Source of the DNA: DATESZ01 sp035283845
Lineage (GTDB): Bacteria > Desulfobacterota > Syntrophia > Syntrophales > JACQWR01
Direction of reading: 5' to 3'
Length of the DNA: 31,567 bases
NCBI GenBank assembly: GCA_035283845.1
Contig: DATESZ010000022.1
Span: forward strand, 1-31,567
Positions within the stretch are counted from its first letter, which is position 1, and the number at the start of each line of letters is the position of its first letter. The notes under the pieces were generated by a model that saw nothing but the letters and a program-made list of their open reading frames with translations, did not search any database and had not been told where the DNA came from. Positions 24,859-31,567 of the stretch are shown in pieces. The translations under genes and the position numbers were made by a program.

Positions 24859-26049
24859 TCATTTAAGAAGACCCCAAAAAATGATCGAGAGTATTACACC
24901 GACGAGAAGAATATAGGGCAGGCTGATCATCTTTTTATAAATGGCGATAAAAGCCCCTGACGCCATAAGAATGCTCGGAACGTCAACAAGGGAGGTTCTT
25001 CCGAAATTATAAAGGACTAAGGCGAGGATGCCAATAAATGATCCCAGTACCCCTTGCTCCATCATCTGGACTTTTGCCACTCCCCTTAATCGGTCGTGAT
25101 AAGGGATCAGCAAGACCAGGATGAAAAATGAAGGGAAAAAGACTCCGAGCGTCGCCATTGACGCCCCCAAAAAACCCGCAACCTTGTACCCGACAAACGT
25201 GGCGGTAATCATAATAGGACCGGGCGTCACACAGCCCAACGCGATCCCGTCCAGTAACTCCTTTGTGGTTAGCCAGTGAAGCCGGTCTACCATATCGTGC
25301 TGGATCAGGGGAATCGCCGTGAACGCTCCGAAGGCCACGGCGCCGATTTTGGATAAACTGAGAGAAACATGAGCAATCCTGGGATCAATAAGGTAACAGA
25401 GCCCTAAAACTACTGCAATACATGCGGCAAGCGCCAAAAGAATGAGCCGGGGGTTTTCTTCTCCCGTCTCCCGGCGAGGGCCCCCCGGCGGCAGTGCCTT
25501 CGTTTGGACCGTTTCCGGGCGAAGGAGAAGACCGGCGACAGCCGCCAGAACGAATATGAGAACAATGTTCAAATGAAAGAGGAACGCGAAGAACGAAAAA
25601 ACAGAGATAACGATTACCTTCCAATCTTTGAGGACGGATTTCCCGAAGGTGATGCAGGCGTTAAGGAGGATCGCGATAACAATTGCCCCCAGTCCCCTAA
25701 AGAGAGACTCCATGAACCAGAGGCCATGAAATTTGAAATAGATGGCTGAAAGGGCAAGGAGGGCGACAAACGCCGGAAGCACAAAGGCCACTGCTGCGGT
25801 CAGGGCGCCCCAAATACCTCTGACCCTATACCCGATATAAGTGACTATATGGACCATGATGGCGCCGGGGATCAACTGGCAGAGAGCCACGCCTCGCATG
25901 AACTCCCCTTCTTTTACCCAGCCGTATCTATCGATCGCCGTCTCTTTAATCTGACTGATCATTCCGGGACCGCCATAGGCCGAGGCCCCTAACTTTAAAA
26001 TGCTTAGAAATAGGAATCTCAAAGAAGTCATGCGAAGTTCCTCTATCAT
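24859..26049 (-). CDS. chrA: chromate transporter, two-domain ChrA
   Basis: A 396-residue inner-membrane protein with two CHR domains. The first half carries GASAYGGPGM and CQLIPGAIMV; the second half carries AFGAFTAIP and GCVTPGPIMI. The two-domain form is the long ChrA type, which exports chromate (possibly coupled to protons). Around ten membrane segments are visible. It follows livF by 77 bp on the same strand and ends at a strong terminator, so it may be cotranscribed with the importer. The short gap contains a perfect-type palindrome that could be its own operator. AGGGAG precedes the ATG at 26049. Substrate breadth beyond chromate is unproven for this family. Confidence 0.9.
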   Translation of the reverse strand: MIEELRMTSLRFLFLSILKLGASAYGGPGMISQIKETAIDRYGWVKEGEFMRGVALCQLIPGAIMVHIVTYIGYRVRGIWGALTAAVAFVLPAFVALLALSAIYFKFHGLWFMESLFRGLGAIVIAILLNACITFGKSVLKDWKVIVISVFSFFAFLFHLNIVLIFVLAAVAGLLLRPETVQTKALPPGGPRRETGEENPRLILLALAACIAVVLGLCYLIDPRIAHVSLSLSKIGAVAFGAFTAIPLIQHDMVDRLHWLTTKELLDGIALGCVTPGPIMITATFVGYKVAGFLGASMATLGVFFPSFFILVLLIPYHDRLRGVAKVQMMEQGVLGSFIGILALVLYNFGRTSLVDVPSILMASGAFIAIYKKMISLPYILLVGVILSIIFWGLLK

Positions 26050-26077
26050 GAAAGGCTCCCTGTTTTCTGAAGCAAAT

Positions 26078-26090
26078 CTGCCAATGGCAG
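26078..26090. promoter_or_regulatory. palindrome upstream of chrA
   Basis: CTGCCAATGGCAG is a 13-bp palindrome with a single central base, placed between livF and chrA. It could be a regulator site. There is no regulator gene nearby to support this. Confidence 0.25.
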
Positions 26091-26126
26091 GAATTCCACC
26101 TTGCGGGCTTTTCTAAGACCTTGTCA

Positions 26127-26825
26127 TTAGCCAAGGTAGGCTTCGCGGACACAGGGGTCGCCCAGGAGTTCCCTGCCGGAACCGGACAGGATGATCCTTC
26201 CCGTTTCCAGTACGTAGGCGCGCGAGGCGATGGATAGGGCCATATGGGCGTTCTGCTCGACAAGGAGGATCGTTGTGCCCGCCCGATTAATATCGACGAT
26301 GATCCGGAAGATGTCGCGCACCAGCAGAGGCGCTAACCCCATGGAAGGTTCGTCGAGGAGCATCATCGCGCTTTTGCTCATGAGCGCCCGGGCCACCGCG
26401 AGCATCTGCTGTTCGCCGCCTGAGAGCGTACCGCCCAACTGGTTTTTGCGTTTCTCAAGTTGGGGAAAGCGTTCAAAGACACGCTCATAATCCCTGGCAG
26501 CATCTTTTTTATCCCTTCTCTGCCAGGTGGCGAGTTTCAGGTTTTCCATAACCGTGAGGTTCCCCAGAATGCCCCGTCCCTCCGGCGCCTGGGCCATACC
26601 CATCCCCACAATCCGATGAGCGGGCACGCCCAGCAGGTCCTGCTGTTTATAGATTATCCGTCCGCTATAGGGCGTAACACCGGAAATAGCGCGGAGTGTG
26701 GACGACTTGCCGGCGCCGTTGGCGCCGATTAACGTGACGATCTCTCCCTCATGAACGGTAAAGGATATGTTATCCACCGCCTTTATGTTTCCGTAGGCGA
26801 TGGTGAGATTTTCAACGGCCAGCAT
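26127..26825 (-). CDS. livF: branched-chain amino acid ABC transporter ATP-binding protein LivF
   Basis: A 232-residue ATPase of the high-affinity branched-chain amino acid importer. Motifs: Walker A GANGAGKS (34-41), signature LSGGEQQ, Walker B MLLDEP, and the LivF-type end region VEQNAHMALSIA. The ATG at 26825 is preferred over upstream starts because GGAGAGGGGGG precedes it and homologues begin at this point. It overlaps the end of livG by 14 bp. The protein forms a heterodimer with LivG to drive LivHM. Confidence 0.93.
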   Translation of the reverse strand: MLAVENLTIAYGNIKAVDNISFTVHEGEIVTLIGANGAGKSSTLRAISGVTPYSGRIIYKQQDLLGVPAHRIVGMGMAQAPEGRGILGNLTVMENLKLATWQRRDKKDAARDYERVFERFPQLEKRKNQLGGTLSGGEQQMLAVARALMSKSAMMLLDEPSMGLAPLLVRDIFRIIVDINRAGTTILLVEQNAHMALSIASRAYVLETGRIILSGSGRELLGDPCVREAYLG

Positions 26826-27609
26826 CCGTTCCCCCCTCTCCATCATCACCGCATTCGCCGAGGTATACCTCGAGCACCCGCGGGTCATTCTGTATCGCCC
26901 GTGGCTGTCCTTCGGCAATCGTTTCCCCAAAATCGAGGACCAGCAACCTTTCGCAGATATTCATCACCAGGTGCATCTGATGCTCGATGAGCAGGACGGT
27001 CAGGCTGAACTCTTTCCTGATCCATTGAATAAACTCCAAGAGCTGCGCGACCTCGTTGGGATTCATGCCGGCTGCCGGTTCATCCAGCAAGAGAAGCTGC
27101 GGTTTTGTTGCCAGGGCCCTCGCGATTTCCAGTCTTCTCTGCAAACCATAGGAAAGGTTTTTAGATGGTTCATCGGCATAACTTTCCAGTTTCAAACAGG
27201 CCAGCAGATCCATGGAATGCGCGATGATGTCGTCCTCCGCTTTACGGAAGCGGCCCAGGTGGAGCAAAGCCTCAAGGGGGTTATAGCTTGCCTTTCCATA
27301 GTGGGCGATACGAACATTATCAAGCACCGTCAGCTCTTTGAAAAGGCGGATATTCTGGAATGTACGGGCAATGCCCAGGGAAGTGATCTGGCTTGGCGTT
27401 TTACCGACAATCTCCGTGCCTGCGAAGGAAATGCTGCCTCGAGTCGCCCGATAGACTCCCGTAATCAGATTAAATATTGTTGTCTTTCCGGCGCCGTTCG
27501 GACCGATAATCCCTACCAGCTCATATGGTTCCAGATTAAGATTGAAATCGGCAACTGCGGCCAGCCCGTCAAAGTGGTGCGAAATTTTATGAGCGTTCAA
27601 AACCGCCAT
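26812..27609 (-). CDS. livG: branched-chain amino acid ABC transporter ATP-binding protein LivG
   Basis: A 265-residue ATPase. Motifs: Walker A GPNGAGKT (36-43), signature LSYGLQRRLE, Walker B LLLLDEP and the LivG-typical C-terminal IEHQMHLVM. The ATG at 27609 overlaps the livM stop as TGATG with GAGGG eight bases upstream, so it is preferred to a GTG nine bases earlier. Works with LivF on the cytoplasmic face of LivHM. Confidence 0.93.
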   Translation of the reverse strand: MAVLNAHKISHHFDGLAAVADFNLNLEPYELVGIIGPNGAGKTTIFNLITGVYRATRGSISFAGTEIVGKTPSQITSLGIARTFQNIRLFKELTVLDNVRIAHYGKASYNPLEALLHLGRFRKAEDDIIAHSMDLLACLKLESYADEPSKNLSYGLQRRLEIARALATKPQLLLLDEPAAGMNPNEVAQLLEFIQWIRKEFSLTVLLIEHQMHLVMNICERLLVLDFGETIAEGQPRAIQNDPRVLEVYLGECGDDGEGGTDAGR

Positions 27610-28625
27610 CAGAGACACCCTCGCTTTTCAAGCCAGGCTCTGCTCGCCAGCCTGTCGCGCCGGGGCACGAACCAGCGGAATTCCCTTAAACCCATGATGC
27701 CTTTCGGTCGAAATAGCATCAGCATCACCAACATCAGGGGCATGAGGACCATGCGCCAGATGCCCAGGGGCCTCAATATTTCCAGCAATAATGTATAAAC
27801 CGTTGCGCCCAGTATGGAACCGGCAATAGATCCTATGCCTCCCAAGTATACCATGATCAGTATGTCTGTTGATTTTAAAATATCAAAAGCCCGGGGATTG
27901 ATAAACTGCAGGAGATGCGCAAAAAGCGCACCCGCAATGCCGGCGAAAAAGGATGAGATGGTAAAGGCCAACACCTTCACATGCTTGGTGTTTACGCTCA
28001 TCAAGGCGCCGGCCATCTCATCCTCGCGGATCGCCAGCACCCCCCTGCCGAAATTTGAATAGACCAGATTGCGGATAATCCAAAGGGTAAGGACGACCCA
28101 GAAGCAGACCCAGGGGAGGGTAGCCAATTTTTCCATGCCCAGAAAGCCGCGAGGTCCGCCAAGGGCATCGATATTTTCAATGGCCGATTTGACAATCATG
28201 CAAAAAGCGAGGGTGACAATGGCCAGGTAGTCGCCCCTCGTTTTGAAGGAAGGAAAAGCGACAATCAGGCCAATTAAGGCCGCAGCAGCCCCGCCGCCAA
28301 GGACCGCCAAGGGGAATAGCCAGGCCATCATAGGCGCCGGGATAACCTTCACAGTGAGAAAGGAAGCAATATAGGCGCCGATGGCCATGAATCCGGCGTG
28401 TCCCACGGAAAACTCGCCCATGTAGCCGTTTACCAGGTTGAGGCTCACCGTCAGGATAATGTTGATGCCGATGTACATGGCCACAAGCTGGACATAAGGG
28501 TCAAGAAGCTCGAAGCGGTGAACGATGAGGGAAAGAAAAAAAACGCCTGTCAAAAGGGCCGGCATCAGCCCGCGCGTCTGAACCAATTCTTCCATAGCAT
28601 GCTTTATATACAATGTACTCGTCAT
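27609..28625 (-). CDS. livM: branched-chain amino acid ABC transporter permease LivM
   Basis: A 338-residue permease with about nine membrane segments and the family loop motif SVGHAGFMAIGAYIASFL. The ATG at 28625 (MTSTLYIKH) is chosen. The frame runs further upstream only because it passes over the end of livH, whose stop is 2 bp before this start. Forms the channel with LivH. Confidence 0.92.
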   Translation of the reverse strand: MTSTLYIKHAMEELVQTRGLMPALLTGVFFLSLIVHRFELLDPYVQLVAMYIGINIILTVSLNLVNGYMGEFSVGHAGFMAIGAYIASFLTVKVIPAPMMAWLFPLAVLGGGAAAALIGLIVAFPSFKTRGDYLAIVTLAFCMIVKSAIENIDALGGPRGFLGMEKLATLPWVCFWVVLTLWIIRNLVYSNFGRGVLAIREDEMAGALMSVNTKHVKVLAFTISSFFAGIAGALFAHLLQFINPRAFDILKSTDILIMVYLGGIGSIAGSILGATVYTLLLEILRPLGIWRMVLMPLMLVMLMLFRPKGIMGLREFRWFVPRRDRLASRAWLEKRGCL

Positions 28626-28627
28626 CT

Positions 28628-29506
28628 CTAAACTTTCATGGGGTGAGGTTTTCCGAGTATCCCATAGGGCCGAAAAATCAATAATGCCAGCAGCAGGACA
28701 AAGGCAACGAAATCCCGGTAAGTGGAAGGCAAGAGGGCAACCACCAGAATTTCCACCGCCCCGAGGATATAACCGCCGATCATGGCCCCGCGGATATTGC
28801 CGATGCCTCCCACGACGGCCGAGATGAACGCCTTCCATCCCACCATGACGCCCATATAGGGGTCAATTACCGGGTAAGCAAGGCTGTACATCACGCCGGC
28901 GGCTCCCCCCAGACCGGCGCCGATGGCAAAGGTAAGGGAAATGATGAGATCCACCGGCACCCCGAGGAGCGGCGCCACCGTCTTATCCCACGATATGGCC
29001 CGCATGGCCATACCTACCATGGTATGCCTTACTATCCGGTCCAGTACGAACATAAAAAGCAGAGACAAAATGACAATAAGGATCTCTATCGATGAGATGG
29101 AAACGCCGAATAATGTCCAGGTCGTATTGGCTAAGAGCTGGGGCACCTGCCGGGGATAGGGGCTTAATGCCAGGGTGAAATTTTCCAGAAACAATCCTAC
29201 CCCGAGGGCAGTAATAATAGCGGAAACTCGCGGCGATTGGCGCAGCGGCTTGTATGCGAAGCGCTCTATAATAACGCCCAGCAGCGCCGCTCCAAACATG
29301 GAAATTACGAGCACCGGAACAAAGGGAAGTTTAAGAAATACCGCTGCCAGGAAACATACAAATGCCCCCACCATAAAAAGATCGCCGTGGGCGAAGTTTA
29401 TCATGCCCAGGATGCCATATACCATGGTGTAACCGAGGGCAATCAGCGCATAGATGCTGCCCACCTGGAGGGCATTAAGCAACTGCTGAAAAAAATAGAT
29501 CATCAT
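28628..29506 (-). CDS. livH: branched-chain amino acid ABC transporter permease LivH
   Basis: A 292-residue permease with about eight membrane segments and the family stretches ALGYTMVYGILGMINFAHGD and GGIGNIRGAMIGG. The ATG at 29506 overlaps the stop of the binding-protein gene by 4 bp (ATGA), so translation is coupled. The frame extends further upstream only over the livK end. Confidence 0.93.
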   Translation of the reverse strand: MMIYFFQQLLNALQVGSIYALIALGYTMVYGILGMINFAHGDLFMVGAFVCFLAAVFLKLPFVPVLVISMFGAALLGVIIERFAYKPLRQSPRVSAIITALGVGLFLENFTLALSPYPRQVPQLLANTTWTLFGVSISSIEILIVILSLLFMFVLDRIVRHTMVGMAMRAISWDKTVAPLLGVPVDLIISLTFAIGAGLGGAAGVMYSLAYPVIDPYMGVMVGWKAFISAVVGGIGNIRGAMIGGYILGAVEILVVALLPSTYRDFVAFVLLLALLIFRPYGILGKPHPMKV

Positions 29507-30669
29507 GGGTTGGCGCTGACAAAGTAGAGGAATTTGCCGTCTTGAATTTTTACGATCACGGCACTCTTGGCAGGATCTCCGCAACCTTCCTTGAACTGCA
29601 TATTCCCCGTCACGCCTTCATACAGGGGGATGCGGGCCAGGGCGTCACGGATGGCGACCCTGTCAAGTTTGTCGGCGGTTTTGAACGCCTGCCAGAGGAG
29701 GCCGAAGGAGTCATAGGTAAGCGCCGCCACATCATCGGGAATGCTATCATACCTGGCCTTGAACCTCTCAATAAACTTGGTTGCCGCTGGCGTTGCCGCA
29801 TCGGCAGAGTAATGGGTGCTGAAATAATAACCCTCACAGTCCTTTCCACAAAGCTTCAGCAATTCCTGGGAACCCCAGGAGTCGCTGCCTACAAAGGGTA
29901 CGGTAATTCCCAGCCTTTTTGCCTGCTGAATTTGAAGGGGGATTTCGCTGTAATAGTTCGGCAAAAAGATCATGTCCGGGGCCGCACTTTTGATCTTCGT
30001 CATCTGTCCGGAGAAGTCCTTATCATTCGTGGTATAGGTCTCGAAGGCGACAATCTTGCCTCCGCCTTGCTCGAATGTCTCTTTGAATATTTCGGCGATA
30101 CCTTTATTGTACTCAGAGGCAACATCATAAAGGACAGCGGCTTTCTTAGCCTTAAGGTTATCCATGGCAAATTTTGCTACCACGCGACCTTGAAAAGAAT
30201 CAATAAAACAGGTACGGAAAACGTACTTTTTTGAGACATTGGTCCTGGCGTCGAGAGTGGTTTTTGGATTTGTTGACCAGGGGGTGATGAGAACAACCTT
30301 TGAACTTTCCGCAATCTCCGAGGCTGGAAGAGCGTAACGTGTGGCATTGGGACCGATGATGGCGTGAACTTTCCGCTGCGTGATAAGCTTCTGGGCGGCC
30401 GCAGCGGACTGATCGGACTTGCCCGCGTTATCCTCAATAAAAAGCTCTACCTTGTATTTTTTCCCACCTACTTCCAGTCCGCCCGCATCATTTACCTCTT
30501 TTACCGCCATTTCAGCCGCTTTTTTACATGACTCTCCCACCGCCGGCATATCGCCCGTCAACTCGGCTATAACCCCCACTTTGACAACAGAATTTTTCTC
30601 GTTTGTGCAAGCTCCTAAACACATGACTACGATTGCCGATGCTATAACCAAAAGGAATATTTTTTTCAT
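29503..30669 (-). CDS. livK: branched-chain amino acid ABC transporter substrate-binding lipoprotein
   Basis: A 388-residue type I periplasmic binding protein. The N-terminal signal has a lipobox LGAC with cleavage before Cys21, so the mature protein is a lipoprotein anchored on the membrane. The domain starts GVIAELTGDMP and includes ELFIEDNAGK and HAIIGPNATR, as in Leu/Ile/Val-binding proteins. The actual ligand could be another amino acid, amide or aromatic acid, because the family is broad. First gene of a liv operon; GAGAGG precedes the ATG at 30669. Confidence 0.92.
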   Translation of the reverse strand: MKKIFLLVIASAIVVMCLGACTNEKNSVVKVGVIAELTGDMPAVGESCKKAAEMAVKEVNDAGGLEVGGKKYKVELFIEDNAGKSDQSAAAAQKLITQRKVHAIIGPNATRYALPASEIAESSKVVLITPWSTNPKTTLDARTNVSKKYVFRTCFIDSFQGRVVAKFAMDNLKAKKAAVLYDVASEYNKGIAEIFKETFEQGGGKIVAFETYTTNDKDFSGQMTKIKSAAPDMIFLPNYYSEIPLQIQQAKRLGITVPFVGSDSWGSQELLKLCGKDCEGYYFSTHYSADAATPAATKFIERFKARYDSIPDDVAALTYDSFGLLWQAFKTADKLDRVAIRDALARIPLYEGVTGNMQFKEGCGDPAKSAVIVKIQDGKFLYFVSANP

Positions 30670-30917
30670 GCTGCCACATCCTCTCTGCGGTCAATGCCGG
30701 CTTCGCAGGCCGACTGCGCCGACAATTGGCCGGAACATAGCAAGAAGATCAGGAATAGTCCATCATAATGTGATTTTGGCGGACATATCAGGCATTGTTG
30801 AGTCGGAGAGTGTCAAGATGGTCTTCTTCGTTGTTACCCGTCACGTTTATCGTTTGCAAAAAGTAACACTTTCCGTTACCATCTGCCCATTGCAACGGTT
30901 TAAGAGAGGTTATCGTT
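30670..30917. other. divergent intergenic region between livK and the MNT gene
   Basis: Contains starts for both directions. On the minus strand, TTGACA (30811-30816) lies about 145 bp upstream of livK, but no good -10 at 16-18 bp follows. Near the MNT gene an inverted repeat GTAAC-7-GTTAC (30863-30879) and SD GAGAGG (30904-30909) are seen. The repeat could be an operator for autoregulation by the MNT/HEPN pair. Confidence 0.35.
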
Positions 30918-31247
30918 ATGGCTCTGAAATTAAAAGATAATGAAGCGCTTGCCCTGAAAAGCCTGAAAGATGCCCTTTTGCAGAAGTATGACGTTCTCGA
31001 TTTCCGCGTCTTTGGTTCAAAAATCAAAGATCTGGATAGGCCGGATTCAGATATCGATGTCATGATTGAACTGGCAGAATACAACTCGTCCATTGCTTCC
31101 GAGATTGATGATATCATCTTTGAGATCAACCTTGCCCATGATGCATTTATCTCTGCCGTCATCTTCGGAAAAAAAGAAATCGAGGAAGGCCCTTTATCGG
31201 AGTCCCCACTTTACAAAGTGTGCAAACGAGAGGGAGTGTCTCTATGA
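30918..31247 (+). CDS. MNT-type nucleotidyltransferase (antitoxin half of MNT/HEPN pair)
   Basis: A 109-residue minimal nucleotidyltransferase. The GS motif (Gly33-Ser34, VFGSKIK) is followed by DSDIDV with Asp45 and Asp47, the two metal ligands of the polymerase-beta-type fold. In MNT/HEPN modules this enzyme modifies and silences the HEPN RNase. The stop overlaps the HEPN start by 4 bp (ATGA). SD GAGAGG is eight bases before the ATG. Confidence 0.88.
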   Translation: MALKLKDNEALALKSLKDALLQKYDVLDFRVFGSKIKDLDRPDSDIDVMIELAEYNSSIASEIDDIIFEINLAHDAFISAVIFGKKEIEEGPLSESPLYKVCKREGVSL

Positions 31248-31453
31248 CCGATAGGGAAAAGCAAAAAGCCCTATCCCTGTACCGGCTCACCCAAGCGGAG
31301 GAAAGCCTGGACGAAGCGCGCTATCTATTGGTCGGGGGGAAAAGCCTGCGATCCGTCATCAACCGGGTCTATTACGGCATGTTTTACTCGATCCTGGGGC
31401 TGTTGATATATGAGCCTTATACCTCGTCCAAACATGAATCCATGAAGAGGTGA
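31244..31453 (+). pseudogene. truncated HEPN-domain protein
   Basis: The first 65 residues look like HEPN helices (AEESLDEARYLL, RSVINRVYYGMFY). Intact partners are about 120-135 residues, and the sequence departs from the family at SSKH and stops four codons later. The second half, with the RX4-6H RNase motif, is lost. The toxin is therefore probably dead. If the protein is still made it would lack its catalytic pair. Confidence 0.75.
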
Positions 31454-31455
31454 AA

Positions 31456-31567
31456 ATGGACCACATCAAGAAATTTCAGGTACTCCTTGAAGAACTTTTT
31501 CAATTCAACGCAGCAGACCTGGACTTCGGCATCTACCGTATCATGAATTACAAACGCGGTGTGATCG
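31456..31567 (+). CDS. DNA methyltransferase of a restriction-modification system, N-terminal part
   Basis: A partial gene running off the right edge; 37 codons are visible. The start (ELFQFNAADLDFGIYRIMNY) matches the opening of large adenine-specific DNA methyltransferases of Eco57I/type III-like R-M systems. AGAGGTGA precedes the ATG at 31456 and overlaps the end of the HEPN fragment. Catalytic motifs lie outside the window, so the exact system type cannot be told. Confidence 0.7.
   Translation, partial: MDHIKKFQVLLEELFQFNAADLDFGIYRIMNYKRGVI

Overview
The window looks like a chromosome segment of an anaerobic deltaproteobacterium-type organism (Desulfobacterota, possibly a syntroph such as the Syntrophales). 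This is an inference from gene content: a tungsten/molybdenum-type aldehyde:ferredoxin oxidoreductase with a 16-cysteine ferredoxin, a phosphofructokinase with the residues of the pyrophosphate-dependent type, a large multi-PAS hybrid kinase, CHASE2 cyclases and a complete branched-chain amino acid ABC importer. No 16S or other taxonomic marker is present.

Layout. 1-1277 is a decayed accessory region. It holds a HicB-like gene and its overlapping partner, a scrap of reverse transcriptase, and the C-terminal end of a formylglycine-enzyme/C-type-lectin-fold protein whose codons look like a diversity-generating-retroelement variable region. 1379-4819 is a TPR-CHAT protease with twelve 42-residue repeats. 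5121-5491 is a minus-strand tRNA operon (Arg-His-Arg-Lys) with its own promoter and terminator. 5736-8879 is a hybrid histidine kinase. 9021-12736 is a redox/energy cluster: an RsbW-like pseudogene, a ferredoxin, AOR and PPi-type PFK. 12782-13822 is a diguanylate cyclase.

14060-21042 is the most interesting part: two translationally coupled, paralogous CHASE2-class III nucleotide cyclases. The upstream protein (B) has lost both metal-binding aspartates but keeps Lys, Asp, Asn and Arg of the substrate/transition-state half. The downstream protein (A) keeps both aspartates but has lost Asp, Asn and Arg of the other half. Neither should work as a homodimer, but A+B would rebuild exactly one complete active site, the same logic as the C1/C2 halves of animal adenylyl cyclases. 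A consensus sigma70-type promoter lies upstream.

21236-21366 is a 131-bp inverted-repeat element inserted in a pyrimidine/purine palindrome. It is followed by a YcgR-like fragment, a PspC protein and an unrecognised 399-aa protein. 23410-24672 is a RhlE-type DEAD-box helicase. 24859-30669 (minus strand) is a livKHMGF operon with a two-domain chromate transporter gene at its end. 30918-31567 is an MNT nucleotidyltransferase, a truncated HEPN gene and the first codons of a large DNA methyltransferase, so a defence/TA region probably continues past the right edge.
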